64,000 nt of DNA from Paratrimastix pyriformis. Its lineage: Eukaryota > Preaxostyla > Paratrimastigidae. The DNA lies in assembly GCA_027972325.1 (NCBI GenBank), contig JAPMOS010000006.1:722501-786500 (forward strand). The letters are read 5' to 3'. Numbering within the stretch: position 1 is the first letter of the stretch; each line of letters opens with the position of its first letter. This document shows, piece after piece, positions 38,801 through 53,197 of this stretch. The notes beneath the pieces were generated by a model, which did no database searches, was not told the origin of the DNA, and was given only the letters and a program-made list of their open reading frames with translations. The position numbers were made by a program, and so were the translations under genes.

Positions 38801-39446
38801 AGGGGGACAGGGGGACCGAGCCAGGGGGACAGGAGGGCCGGGCCAGGGGCGTGGGCGGAGGGCGGACCACGAAGAGGAGCCGAGCGAATGTGGCGTCCCG
38901 CTTGGCGAGGGCCTGCAGGGGGACCACCAGCTCGCGCGGCTTGAACTGAATGTCTGCGGCAGCGCCGGGACGCGGGGGGAGGGGAGGAACGTGCGGTGAT
39001 GAGGGCGCGCCCCGGGGGCACCCTGGGGTGGTGCTGCGGACCGGGCAGCTCGCCGGTGCGGTAGTGGCGGTACATGACGACTCGGGTGTGGCGCCCCTCG
39101 CGCTGCCGCTGCAGGTAGGCCTCCCGGGACCGCTTCAGCTGGGCCTGCCGCCTGCGAACAGCGGGGCCGCCACCCCACAGGAAGGCGAGGGGGTGGGGGG
39201 CCGGAAGGGTGAGCCGCCCACCGGATGCGGGGGCAGGGGCGGGGAGCGGGAGCCGGAGCGGCATTGCCGAGCGGGCGGACCGGATGATGAGCGACTGGGT
39301 GCTGCTCTCGGGCCGGGCCGCGAATCGCCGCACGACGTGTGCCAGGGGGCCCTGCTCGGCCGCGGGGATGTCCCCCGCCAGGGGCCGCCGCCGGGCCTGG
39401 GGCCCCTCCAGCCCTGCCCGGCCCCCAACATCAACCGGCAGGGCAC

Positions 39447-39477
<31 letters not shown>

Positions 39478-42400
39478 CACCAGAGTGCGATGAGCACGGG
39501 AGAGGGGGCGGAGCGCGGGGAGACGGAGGGTGATGGGACGGACCCTCGATCTGCATGGAGCCGGCCCCGGCCCCGAGGGTGGCGCTCTCGAGGGTTGCCG
39601 GGCCCAGGGAGAAGAGCATCGTGCTGGTGTTGAGCTCGTCCAGGGCGCTCTGGGTGGCCGTGAAGGAGGCCGCCTGGGTGGCCCGGACGAGCCCCATCTG
39701 GGTGGCGTTCTCCAGGATCTGCGCCCCACCCACCGCCCGACCCGACCACACCACCCGGACGTGGGCAAGGAACCCGGACGAGGGCATGGATGTTAGAAAC
39801 CCGAAGGGGGCGGAGGGCAGGCGGGGGCATGGGCGGAGGGCAGGCGGGGGCAGGGGGCGGGATGGCGTGCGGACGCCCTGCTGCTGGAGGTGGAGCGGGT
39901 GGAAGAGGGGCGTCCCCACGGCCCCGGCGGGGGCGCCCGTCCGGGTGGCGTCGGTGGCCGAGGCGACGGCCTCGATGGGCAGCGGCCGCCAGGTGGCGTT
40001 GGCCGTGAGCGGGTCGAAGAGGGGGCTCTCGTAGTCCCCGCTCCGGCTGCACAGGGCCAGCAGCAGCGGGCCGGCGTAGTGCAGGTAGCGCCGCTCGGCG
40101 GTGGGGGCGTACATCCGGTGGCTGAGCAGGTCCATCGCCCGGCCCAGCGGCTCCTCCGCCAGCCGGCCGCCCCCGTCCCAGAACTCGAAGAGCCCCGCAC
40201 GGATGGGCTCCGCGTCGTCCAGCAGCCCCTCCAGCAGCTGCCCCCCGAGGGACCCGCCAGAGGGAGGCAAAGGGGGCGGTGAGAATGGCAGGATGAGGGT
40301 CGGGGGAGGGACGGGGTGGGGGCACGGAGGGGGGGCAGAGGCGGACGTGCTGGCGGATGGCGGCGAGGAGGGGCGCCTGGGGGTCGTCGCTGCCGTGGGG
40401 CAGCAGGTCGTAGAGGCGCTTGAGCAGGCTGTAGAAGGCCGCCCGGCAGCGGACCGAGGGGTGCCCCCGCAGGTTGCTGACCAGCATCGGGAAGACCTGC
40501 CCCCGCCCCACCACGCCCCCCGCCGCCCATCAGAGGAGGGGCAAGTCGTCGCGTCAGCTGGGGCACCAACGGCCCGGCCCGTCAGGCGGCCAGGGCAGCG
40601 GAGGGGCACCCGTGCGGACGGCGTCGAGGAGGGCGGTCCGGTCGGCCGGGGGCATCTTGGGGAGGGCCTTCTCGAGGACGGCCACGGCCAGGGCCTGCAC
40701 CTGCTCGTCGCGCCGGCTGAGCAGGGCCCCGATGTGGGGCCGCACCGTGGGCCCGAACTCGGCCCGCACCTGCTCCAGCTTGGCGTTGGGCGGTGGGGGT
40801 GCCCGCCGGGGGGCCGGGGCCTCCTCCTGGCTGCCGCCTTCCCGGCCGGCCGCCGGCGGCTCGTCAGCCACGGCCCCCAACCGCCAGGCCAGGATCTGCA
40901 CCCGCCCCCGCCGCCGCTGCCAAGCTGCCGCTGCCGCTGCCGCCAAGCCGCCGCTGCCAAGCCAAGCCGGCCAAGCTGCCGCCGCCAAGCCAAGCCAAGC
41001 CAGACCAAGGAGACGCCGGACATGAGGCGCCAGAGGCAGCCGGCAAGGGGCAGGAGGGCGTGGCGTGGCGTGGCGTGTGGGGCGGGGCGGGGCGGGGGGC
41101 GAGGGGACCTGGAGGGCCTTGGCGAGGAAGAGCCCGTAGACGCGGCCGAGGAGCTCCATGCAGCGGGGCAGGTACTCGTCCAGGAAGGGCTGCCAGTGGA
41201 GCCCCACCATGTGCAGCGTCGTCAGGAACCGGTCGTAGCGCTCCCCGCTGTACATCTGCACCAGCTGCGCCCGTCCCAACGCCCCCAAGCAGAACCGCCG
41301 GAAGCGAGTGAAGCGGCCACGGGGGCGCAGGGGGCGCCCTTCCTCCGGGCGACGGACCTGGGCGTTGAGGGCCTCCGTGAGGCGGCCCCGCGAGAGGGCG
41401 GCCTCGGGCCCGGCCTCTGGGGCGGACAGGTTCTTGAGGGCCATCCCGCACACCTCGCCCGCTGCCTCGTAGACCTGCCCACCCCCAGCCCAGCCCAGCC
41501 CAGCCCAGCCCAGCCCAGCCCAGCCAGCCCCACACCGGTGCGCCGACGAGCGTGAGCGGCAAGCGCGGCCGATGGCGCGAACTGGGTGACAGCAGTCGGG
41601 ACGGAAGGTCTGTGGTTGTGGCTGGGCGACCTCGCGCTTGTCGTAGTCGATGCAGCGGACGAGGCCCTCGTAGAGGCGGGTCTCGTTGAAGTCGCCCGCC
41701 GCCTCGCGGATGTCGTACGGGGGCAGCCCGTTGGCCAGCAGCACACCCATGATCTGCCCGAGGTGGTGATGGGCAAGGGGCCGGGCGGGGGGCGGCCGGG
41801 ATGAGCCGTGACGGGCAGGAAGGAGGTCCGACGAGGTCAAGGATGGTGCCGGACCTGGAGGCCGGCCCCCTTGAATGTGCGGGTCATGGCCTCGTCGTGG
41901 TGGGCATCCATGCCGCCCGGGGGCGGGCGGAAGGTCAGGTAGCGGTGCACGATGCGCCGCTTGGCCGCCAGGATGGCCCGCCAGCGCTCCACGAAGAGCT
42001 TCAGGATCTCCAGGTTGCTCTTGACGATCCCCTGCAGCCCCCAGCCGCCGCCCATCCCCCCAAATGGCCCACACGACGACCGCGAGGATCCAGGCGGAGG
42101 TGAGGCAGCAGAGCGGCCAGGCGGGGAGGCGGGGCGGCCAGGTGGATGGCGTGCGGGCCTTGTGCTCGTTGGGGATGTTCTTCATGATGTGCTCCACCAG
42201 CCGGCTGGCGGCCGGCCCGGTGGGCAGGGGGGCCTTCTCCCAGCGGAGCAGCACCAGGCACAGGTCCCGGGCCATGTAGTGCAGCCCCTTGCCCCCGTTG
42301 GTGGGGCTCGTGATCAGCTGGACGCCCCGCCAACCCCACCCCCAACACCCAATGGCGGCCAACTACGGTCAGCATGGCGATGGCGGCAATGGCTGTGTGG

Positions 42401-45400
42401 CAGTGGCACTGTGGCCGTGCGGCTTGTGAATGGCAATGTGGCAGTGTGGCAGTGTGGCTGCGGCTGTGGCAGTGTGGCAGTGTGGCAGTGGCAGTGGCAG
42501 TGGCAGTGGCAGTGGTAGTGGCAGTGGTAGTGGCAGTGGCAGTGGCAGTGGCTGTGACAAGGACAATGGCAGAGGCAGGAGCAGTGGCGGCGGGGCGGGA
42601 GGCGGACGGCGATGAGGGGCTCCACCCAGTGGGCGGCGTAGGGCTCGAAGGCCGCGGGCCGGTTGACGATGAGCTTGGCCACCAGCAGCTGGGCGTTTAG
42701 GTGGTACCGCTCGGGCTGGGTCAGCACTGCCCCCGCCACCACACGGGCGCGGTTCGCACAGCCAGCCACGAGACGATGAGCACGGAAACCCCCCGGGAAC
42801 GCAGGACATGGATGGGGCAGGGCATGCTCGCTGGGCGGATGGGGCAGGGCATACTCGCTGGGCGGATGGGGCAGGGCATACTCGCTGGGCGTACTCGCTG
42901 GATGGCAGGCGGCCTGGCGGACCTGCGTGCAGCTCGCTCATCCATTTGGGCATCTCGGGCGGGGGCCCCCCCGGGACGGGCGGGGGCGGGTGGGGCGCAT
43001 CGGGCAGGGCGGCCATCTTGTCGATGACCCGGACCAGGGTGCCCATGCAGGGCAGCTGGTTCAGGTGGTCCGCCTCCAGGCGCCCCTCTGGTCGACACCC
43101 GGTGACCACGGAAGCCCGCTCAGGCGACACACCGAGCGGCGAGGCAGGAAGGATGGGGCTGGGATGGGATGTATGGGGATGGGGGACCTTTCGGGGCGGC
43201 GGGCTGCTGCTGGTGGCTCTGCTGCTGCTCGAGCATGCGGGGCGCGTTGGCGAGCATGGCGGGCGTCACCAGCTGGGTGGCCCCGAAGAAGGACCCCTGC
43301 ACGCGGTCCGGCCCGACCAGCGACCGCGGTGGGAGTTGGGCGGGCGGGATCGTCGAAGCGGGTTCGCAGGCAGGCGAGGAGGGGCGGGGTGGGGCGGGGG
43401 GCGGGACCGGACCATGTAAGGCAGCTCGGCCGTGAGGGAGCTGCCCTCGAGGTACTGGGTGCCCAGGTAGCGGGGCACGGGCGAGGGCGAGTCGGCGCCC
43501 TCGGACCCCTCGGCCTCGCTCTCGTCTGCCCCTGGATGGCGGGGAGGGCCGAGGGAAGTGGGAAGAGGCGAGCGGGTCGGGTCGACCGTGCCAGGGTGGG
43601 GGAGGCAGGCGGGGGGGTGGAGGACAAGGGCGGACCAGGGCCGGGCGAGGGCGCCGGCTTGTCTGCGGCCGCCTGGCGGATGCCGGCCAGGGTCGAGGTG
43701 GCCGCCGAGAACTGGGTCAGGGCCGTGAAGCTGTACGTCACCTGCGCCCCGCCACCCAGCCAGCCCACATGGCCACGTGACGACACAGCCAGCCTCCAGG
43801 TGTCCGGTGGGCGGGGGGGGGGGGGGGGTGGAGCAGCAGACGGTGGGGTCGATGAGGCAGTTCCAGAGGAGGTCCCCGTCCCTGCCCTCCTTGAAGAGGA
43901 ACACGTTGTAGAACTTGGAGAGGCTCTGGGTGGCCATGATCACCTCCGCCAGGCAGCACCAGGCTGCGCTGTGGTAGCGGAAGAGCACCCGCCCGTCCGT
44001 GGCGGGCAGGCGCGGCTGCCCCCCCAACAGCCCCATGGTGCCGTGTCGCTCGGGATGAGCCTTGGGATGGCGGCACTGGGATCGGGCCAGGGCCGGCGCA
44101 GGCAGGGGGGCAGACCCGCTCGGCCTTGGCGCGCTCGGTGAGGGCCATCATGTCCTTGGTCAGCTCGCTGCCCTTGGCCTGGGGCCCGTAGATGGCCCGG
44201 GTCAGGTGGGCCAGCCCCTCGGCCCCCAGGGCCCCGTAGGCGCCCTGCATCAGCCGGAAGTAGGCCGCCCGCAGCTGGAGGGCCTCGTTCTCGGCGGCCA
44301 CCACCGCAGGCGCGTTGGTCAACCCTGCCCTCGCGCGCCGGCCGAGACAGAGACGAGGCAGACCCGGGGCCCAGAGAGGTCAGCCGGGTGGCCCAGAGGC
44401 GGGGCCACAGAGGCGGGGGCGGGGGCGCAGCGGGACGGACCCAGGCCGGGCATGGGGGCCATGGGGGCCTTCAGGGCGGCCAGCGCCTCGGGGGCGACAC
44501 CATCCAGGGCCTGCTGGGCCACGGGGGCGCCCATCCGGGCCAGCAGGGGCAGCCCGACCCGCTCCAAGACGGCTACTCGGAGGTCCAGCGGCAGCCGGCC
44601 GTCTCGGAAGTGCCCAGCGGCTGCCCCGAAGGCCGCCAGCAGCCCCGCCGAATTGAGCGACCCCACGAAGCGCTGCAGGGCCCAGTTGATGCTAGAGTTC
44701 GGGGGGCGGTGTGAGAGGGATGAAGGATGACGGGCTGAGGGTCGGGCAGGGGGGCGGACCGGCTCAGACAGGTGTGGGCCTCCTCACGGAGGACAACGAA
44801 GAGCGGCTCCAGGACGGCCAGGCTCTGGGCCCCCACCAGCGTCTCCAGCAGGCACTCCAGCAGCGCCACATACCGGGTGTGCCTGGGCACAGGGCCATCA
44901 TCATCCACAGAGATCGCGCCCATGAAGCCGAGGAGTAGGCAGGGCCGGGAGGAGGGATGGATGGATGGAGGGATGGAGGGAGGGAGGTGGCAAACGGACG
45001 GCGGGGTGCCCGGGGTGAGGTCGGTCGAGCGGAGGGGGAAGTCCGCCAGCACGCAGGCCTGCACGTGCCGCTTGACCACCTCCCCGAAGGCCACCCGGCC
45101 CGCCCCCAGTACGGGCAGGGCCGCGGGCGGGGCCCCCTTGGGGTCGGGGCCCAAGGGCGGCAGCTCGGCCGGCACGTGCACCAGGAAGACCCGCAGCAGC
45201 TCCAGGGCCTGCAGCCGCAGCGCTGGGGAAGGGGGGTGGGGGGAGGGCAGCAGACGCAGACGGGTGGGGGTACATGAGTCGTCAAAACAGGCACCGTGAT
45301 CGTGCATGGCGGGGGCAGGCGGACCGGCGGCCTCGTCGCCCCGCTGGGAAGTGTCCAGCAGCTGCAGGTAGCTGTCCACCAGGTAGCGGTGCCATCCAGT

Positions 45401-48400
45401 CCCCGCCTAGGATGGTGGTAGGAGTAAGCGTGGATGGTGGTGGTGCTTGTGAGCGTGGGGAGGGGGGGGGGTGGGGGGGCGGACCCTCGCCGAGGGCCCA
45501 GGTCGAGGGCCAGCAGGCGGGTGAGCAGCACCAGGTAGCGGCCCCGCAGGTCGATCGCCTCGGGGCCAACCAGGCGGCCAGTCGCGCCGCCGCGCATGTC
45601 CGGTGAGACGCCGTGGCCGAGGTGCATCACGATCGTTGGGCGGGCGGGCGAGCGGGCGAGCGGGTGGGGGGGGCGGACGGACCTTCATGAGAGCTCGAGA
45701 GCGGAGGCGCCATTGGCGGGCCTGGCGGTACTGCCGCTGCCACTCGGCCCGCCCCTCGGGCTGCTCAGGTCCAGCGGGCCGGCCGGCCTGGGGCTCCGCC
45801 AGCCGGGGCCGCCTCGGGAGGCCCGGGCCCTTGGCGGGCTCCTTGGCGACCTCCTTGGCCATCTCGGCCAGGGGCCCGCGGGGCGGGGGCGCGGTGGGGC
45901 GCCGCCATGCGGGCGTGGTAGTCGACGACGGCCGTCAGCAGGTCGAAGGCGTGCGGGTGCTGGGCCAAGAAGGGGTGCACGACCAGCCGGGCCCCGTACC
46001 GGGCAAAGTGCACCGCCATGTGGTCCAGCACCTGCCCACACACCCGGCCGCCAGGGGAACAGCCGCAGACGGTGGCGGAACGGTGAAACCACAGTGAAGG
46101 CCGACTCGGAGAGAGAGAGGGGGGAGGGGAGGGGAGGGAGGGAGGGGCGTAGGGGTGTCTGCGATGGCCGGCGGCTGGGCGCGGACCACGATGCGGTAGT
46201 TCTGCAGGAGGACGGCGCCCCGGGCCATGCGGCCCATCCCCGTCCCGGCCTCCTCGCCCCCCATCAGGGCGATGTGTGGCTCGCCCTCGGCAGGCGCCTC
46301 AGCGACCGCGGCGGCCGCGGCGGCGGCGGGGCCCGTGGCCTTGGCCTTGGCCTTGGGGGCCTCGCTGGGGCCGGCAGGCTCGACCGCCTCCAGCGAGGCT
46401 CCCTTCGGCGGCCTGAGCCTGGGCTGCCCCCGGGGCGGCGGGCGTCCCCTCGGGCGTCGCGTCCTGAGCCCATTGCGCCTCCGAGAGTGAGCGTGCGAAG
46501 GGGGTGGGCACCCATTACCCATCTCCCCGCCGGGCCCTGCGGTTCCCAAATCGCACTTCGGGGGGGGGCGGACCGTAACCATGACCCAGAACTCGTCGTG
46601 GGGCAGCCCCAGCGCGAGGGCCACCCGGAGGGCCTCGGCCCCGAGGTCCTTCTCGAGGGGCCCCGCCTGCGAGGTGCGCTGCTGGGCGTGCCCCGCCAGT
46701 CGGCTTGGGGGCACCACGCAGATGGCCCAGCCAGGCCCGGGGCGCACGGTCCGGGTGGAATGACGGTCAGATGGGTGGCGGGCGGGGCGAAGCCAACAGG
46801 ACAGGCGAGCGGTGGAAGGGCCGGGCGACGGACCGTGCCAGGGCGACCGGGTCGCAGAGGTTGGCCAGCAGGCCCGCCGCGTGGAGCTGCTCGTAGCCGC
46901 GCAGCATCTGCAGGATGTGGCTGCTGTTGGCCTCTGGTCGCCCCCCCCCCGCCCGCGGAGGCCCCCCACCCACCCACCCCAGCAGCACCCGCCCGCTTCA
47001 TGTTGTGGGGGGCACCCAAAGGCTGAGGGGCGGGATGTGGGCGGGCGGGGCAGGACGCCGGACCGGCCTGGGCGAGGTCGGCCTCGAGGAGGTTGGCCCC
47101 GGGCTCGCGCCAGAGGGCCGCCAGCTCGGCCGCCAGCAGGCCGCACTGGGCGGGGCTGAAACCGCCCTGCGAGCCGCGCACCATCAGGTGCATCGTGATC
47201 TGCAGCAGCCGACGTTGCTGGGGAGGGGAGGGGAGTGGAGGGGTGTGCCCAGAGGGGGCGAGGCGAGGCGAGGAGGAAGCAGGGGTCAGTGTCGGGCAGC
47301 GGGGGTGCGGGGCATGGAGCCGGTGGGCGGGGTGGGCCGTGCGGGCGACCATCTTGGTGTCCTCGGGGGCGAAGCCGAGCCGCATGGGGCACATGACGGC
47401 CCGAGCCAGGAGCCGCATGTAGGGCGCCGTGCCCAGGGCGGCCGGCAGGGGCCCCTCGGCCGGCTGGGAGGGCGACTGGGACAGGACCTGCGAGCCCCCG
47501 GCGGCCCCCCCGGGGTGGCTGAGCTCCCAGAGCTGGGCCATCAGGTGCAGGATGGCCACCACAAGGCGGCACCGGGTCCGCTTCAGGCCCGCCGCGACGG
47601 CAGCCGTGGCTGGGGCGGCCATGGGGCCGGGCGTCCCGGGGGGCGGCGGCCCGGGGGCCGCGTCGGGGGCGGGCGGGGCGCTGAGGGCGTCGAAGGGGCA
47701 CGTCTCGAGGAAGTTGCACACGGCCGCCAGCAGGCTCGAGGGCACCTTGGTCGTGGCCGCCTTGCCCTGCAGGCGCCCCGCAGCCCCGCCACCACCCCGG
47801 GTGAGGGAGGCGCCACCAAGTCGGACAGCAGCCAGTGGACCATCTGGCGTGCACTGACGGGCAGGCACGGGGCAGTGACGGGAGGTTGCGGGGCGGGGCG
47901 GGGCGGGCTGCGGACGGGGGGCAGGAGGACGACGGCCGTGGGCATGAAGCCGGCCCGGAATGTCCACATGTGGCAGTCGATCGACCGCAGGAGCTGCTCC
48001 ATCCAGAGCAGCAGCTGGTCGGGGGGCGCCCCCCGGGCGAAGGTCGGCTCGCGGTCGATGCCCGCGTCGAAGACGTCCGTCACGAAGCGGCCCCCGCGGC
48101 CCGAGCCCTGGATGCTGTTCTTGATCCACGTCTTGGCCGACGGGTTCCCGGGCGTGGCTGCACGGGGGCATGGGAGGGGGGGGGGGGGGGGGGGGGAAGG
48201 CAGCAAGGGCGGGTCATGTGATGCAGGGATCCGAGACTCGGGAGGCGGGTTGGTGGTTGGTGGTTGTGAGAGAGGAGGCTGCGCGGGGCGGACGTGGGAC
48301 GGCGACGGGGACGAGGGCCTCGAAGAGGGCCATGGCCTCGGTGCGGCAGCGGGTCTCGACCCGGCCCGTCTCGGCCCAGAGGAACTCCACCACGTAGCCG

Positions 48401-51400
48401 ACCGTGTCCGACTCGGGCCGCGCCCGGCTGGGCTCGCTCAGCAGCGGCCCGTAGGCGCTCACGATCCGGCTGAGCTTCCCCACCACCCGCGCCAGCCGGT
48501 CCTCGGTCCCTGCGTCCCGAGGCCGCAAGGGGGTGCGTGGGACCATGCGGTGAGGCCCATGACGTCTGTGGGGCCCAGCCCCGGCCTCGGCCCAGGCGGT
48601 CGCGGAGCCGTCATCGCAGGGGGAGGCGTGGGGAGCCGGGAGGGGGGTGGAGGTCCGAGGACGTGGGGGGGCGGACCGAAGGCGGGGTCGTCGTGGTGTG
48701 CGAGGCGGAGGCCCACGAATGAGTGGCACAGCAGCCGGATGGCGAAGGCGTCCACGCAGAACTGGGACTCGCGCAGGAGGCCCTCCACCCGCAGCACCAG
48801 CTCGGCCGCCCCGAGCCGCTTGGCCGGGTTGGGGTGCCGCACCAGGGCGCACAGCCGCTCGAAGAACGAGGCCATCGGGTTCCCCGTCGAGTCGTTGCTC
48901 TGCGCCCGACACGGGCGGGCAAGCGCGCACCATGCCGATGAAGGGTGGGCGGGTGGGTGGGTGAGCGGTGGGCATGTGGGCGGGCAGGTGGGGCAGGTGG
49001 GACGAGGGGGGCAGGGCGGGACCTCGGCGACGGCGGTCAGGATGGCGGTGTGCTTGAGGAGCCAGCGGAGGTACTCGGCCAGGCAGGTGGCCGCGAACTC
49101 GCGCAGGGCGGCGTTGGTGCGGGTCACCAGGGCCCCGAAGCAGGCGTCCACGAGGGCCTTGGTCTCCTTGCTGCGACAGCCAGGACAAACGCATCTCAGC
49201 AGGGTCTCGGCGTGTCTGGGGGGGCTGAGGGGGGGGGGGGGGGCTGGGGGCTGGGGCGGGCCTCCTGGAACATGCGGTTTGTGAGCCAGTGGACAAGCTG
49301 CAGCACCAGGGGCTGGAAGAGGGTCCGCGTGACCGGGTCCGGGTCCGCCCCCAGCCGCAGGATGGCCGGGAAGACGTGGACGTAGGTCTCGTGCAGCGGC
49401 GTCTTCTGCAGGGTCCCGGGATGGGATGGGATGGGATGGGATGGGATGGGATGGGATGGGATGGGATGGGATGGGATGGGATGGGATGGGATGGGATGGG
49501 ATGGGGAGGCCACGGGATGGGAGCCAGTGAGAATCGAGAGGGGCAGGAGGGGCTTTGGAGGCCGATGCCGAGGGATGGAGGGAGGCGAGGCAGGCTGGGG
49601 GCACGGACGCCCTCCTTGGCGGAGTCGTGGGAGCTGTCGATGCCGACGCACAGCAGGACGGCCGTGTGGAGCAGCTCGCAGGCAGACATCTTGGTCTGCC
49701 GGTCGCCCGAGCTCTCGGCAAGCTCCACGATCCGCGGCAGAAGCGAATCTGCGCCACCCCACCGCCGCCACATCCCAGCCACCCGTGCGCCCGTCACGAA
49801 CGCCGCCAGCGGGTGGGCAGGGCAGTGGGCAGGGCAGCGGCCAGGGCAGCGGCCAGGGCAGCGGCCAGGGCAGCGGCCAGGGCAGCATTGGGGGCGGACC
49901 GAGGAAGAGCTCCGGCTTGGCGTCGCGGAAGGGCAGCTTGAAGAGGACGCAGGGGCTCTCGTCCCACTTCATCTCGAGCCCCTCCGCCCGGCTCGCTGGG
50001 CCGGACAAACCCGACCGACCAACCCGCCCAACCCGCCAACCCGCCATGCGTGGAGAACGGATGAGTGGCGCTCCAGTTAGAGGGCACATCGCCCTCCGTT
50101 GGGCGCCCCTCGTTGTCGGCCTCCATCCACCCTTCGACCCGCCTCCTTCCGAAGCATCTTCTCCAGCGCCCACAGTGGTGCCGCGCCTCCTTCGGGAATC
50201 TTTCCCGAGCCCTCTGGTTCTCGAAGAGGAAGCGCAGGATCCCCCGTCCAACGCCGCCCCGCCATGCGGACCGGGGGTGGCGCCGTCGGGGTCGTCCTCG
50301 TCGACGGGGGCCGGGTCCTGGGCGCCCACCTCGATGCCCCCGACCAGCGGCCCCGTGGCCAGCTTGGGGGCCCCCGGGTCGCCCTGGCCCAGCAGGACGT
50401 GCACGTGGGCCCCCCCGATGGCCCCCAGCAGCCGCAGCACCTGCCGCTGCACCTCGGCGAATGCAGACTGCCGAGGATGCCGCGACAGGGCGATGGGGGA
50501 GGGCGCGCCAATGATGAGCTGGGAGGGTGGGAAGGCGGGAGTGGCGGCGGTGGCGGGCCTTGGTGATGAGACGGGCCCCGGCCGTGGCCGTCTTGAGGGT
50601 CTTCGTCTTGAAGAGCACCACGGCCTTCGGGGCCACGGGCGAGCCCTCTGTGTCGCGACACGGATGGTGAGCCCAGGGAGAGGCGGTGGTGGTGAGCCCA
50701 AGGAGCGGGGGCGGCACGAAGCCACGGCAGGAGGGGTGCTGCGACGGGTGGGGCAACGGGAGCCACGGCGGGCATGGCATTGACCGACCGTCACCCTGGA
50801 GGGGCTCCTCCCTGCGTGCGAGGTACTCCGAGAGGAGGGGCAGCACGGCCGGGTAGCAGAAGCGGGCCAGCACCGGGCCGGGCAGGGCGCCCACCCAGCC
50901 CCGCATGGCCTCGATGGCCGTCTGGGCCAGGGGCAGGTGCAGCAGCCCCACCTGCAGGGCCACCCGCAGGGCGGCCACCATCCGCGACAGGACCATCAGC
51001 TGGGGCGGCACGGCCAGCGTGAACTGCACCACCGCCGTCAGCAGCTCGTCCTTGAATTGGCTGCGCCATCCGCCATGCCATCCATGCCCCGCACCACCCA
51101 TGCCCCGCACCATCCCCCGCCGCACACAGACCACTCGTGGTCAGCCACAGGGGGGATCGGGGTTGGCGACACTGGGCGGCAGAGGCAGCGGGACGGACCC
51201 GATGACGCCCAGGGTGTCGGCCAGGAAGCGGGACAGCAGCGCGTGGCAGAGGCACCGGTTGAAGAAGCTCACCTCAACATCCTGCCCGGGTGCGGATTGA
51301 GGAGGAAGAGGAGGAAGAGGAGGAAGAGGAGGAAGAGGAGGAAGAGGAGGAAGAGGAAGAGGAAGAGGAGGAAGAGGAAGAGGAAGAGGAGGAGGAGGAG

Positions 51401-53165
51401 GAGGAGGAGGAGGAGGAGGAGGAGGAGGAGGAGTCATCGGGGCTGCAGGGGGCGCATCGGGGCGGGGGCTGGTGGGGTGGGGCGCTGACCTTGTCCATGG
51501 CGACGGCCGCCACAGGGGCGTCCGCGTCGTCGAGGGCTGCGGGGCTGGGGCTCCCCTGGGGCTCCCCGTCGTGGGCCGGCTCGTCCCCGGGCCGGGGCCG
51601 CTTGCGGCGGGACGGACCCACGGGCTCCAGGGATGCTGACCCCCCGTCCGCCCCGCCCTCGGGGCCCTCGACCGCCATCCCGGCAGCAGCCTCCTCCTCC
51701 TCCTCAGGGCCGGCCCCAGGGGCGGGAGGGTCGGGACGCTGCCACACCCCACGAAATCCCAAGCCATCAGAGATGCCCCAACAAATGGAGCGATGGTGAT
51801 GGGAGGGGGTGCTGGTGTCCACCCTCCCAGCACCCCCTCCCAGCACCCCAGCACCCCCTCCCAGCAGCACCCCAGCACCAGCACCCCTCCCATTGATGGA
51901 GGCGGGATGATGGGCGGACCAGGGGGCGGCCCTCCATCAGGGCCATCATCTCGTCTTCCTCCTCGACCTGGTCGGGGGCCGGGCCGCGGCCGGGGGGCGC
52001 CGCCTTGTCGGCTCCCTTGGCGGCCGCCGGCTGCTGGGCTGCCAGGGCCCGGGCCGCGACGGCCCCCGTGATGCCCGCGAAGTAGCCGAACCGGTCGGCA
52101 AGCGTCATGGCCACCCCGAGCAGCTGCCGCGGTGGGGCCGGAAGGGCGGAGGCGAGCCAGGTGGCGGAGATGAGTCGGGCCGGTGGAAGGCGGGGCGGCG
52201 GGGGCGGGGAGTGGGCCGGTGGGGCCGGGGGAGGGGCGGGCCTTGTAGAAGCCGCTGATGAGGGGGTACCGGGTGGCGCAGTCCACCATCCGCCGGCAGA
52301 AAACGTGCATCCATCTGCGCCCGCCGTGCCGCCGCCCCGTGGTGAGGATCGGTCGCTCGGCCATGGCCATGACGAACTGTAGGGGCCACTGGAGGCAGCT
52401 GTGGCCAGGAGGGCCGGAGAGGGCGGGCAGGTGCGGGGGCGGGGGCGACGGACCTGGGGAAGTACTCGGGCCGGGTGCGGGGCAGGACGAACTGGCAGAA
52501 CTCGACCAGGTTCAGGAAGAGCTCGCAGTCCTGTCCACCCGCGACGAGGACGAGGCGGGCCAAGAGTCAGCCTCGACGAGCATTGGATGGCCAGCGGGGC
52601 AGGTGGGGCGAGGGGTCGGCAGCCGCGAGTGCGGGACGAGGAGGGGGCAGGAGCAGGGAGCCTGGGCGGGCCTTGGGGTTTGCGGGCCGGAGGCGGCTCG
52701 TGGGGTCCAGCCGGGGCACCAGCTCCTGCCCGGCGGCGGCTGCGGGGGCGGGTGGTGGGTGGGTGAGCAAGCGTGTCGGGCATGGCAAGGAGAGGACGGG
52801 GGTACGGGCGGATGCAGGGGGGCGGTGGGACGCCGAGTCGCGGCTGAGCGGACCGTCGGGCGGGGCTCTGGGACGGCCCACCCTGGGCGGCCGCGGGTGC
52901 GGGGGCGGGCCCATGTCCCCGTCGTCGTCCTCGGGGCGGCTGTCGGGGGCGGGGGCCAGGTTGAGCGAGCCCACCACCCGCAGCAGCTCGCCCATGAAGT
53001 GGTCGTAGAGCACGGCCCCCAGGCGCCGCTGCTGGTCGGCCCCCGGCAGGAAGGCCCCGATGGCCTCAGGGTCCGGGTGCAGCAGGGCCCGCCACAGGGG
53101 CGCGTACTGCGGCACCCAGGCGAGGCAACAGCCCCCTCGTGGTGATGGGGCAGCGAGGGCAGGGG

Positions 53166-53197
<32 letters not shown>

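Noticed and set aside
38400-38815. CRISPR-like regular repeats
   Set aside because: Units are 7 to 14 bp without unique spacers; a minisatellite in a eukaryotic intron.
51290-51799. Poly-Glu frame on + (and poly-Ser on -) around 51.3 kb
   Set aside because: Arises from a purine tract in a PRKDC intron just before a well-placed acceptor.
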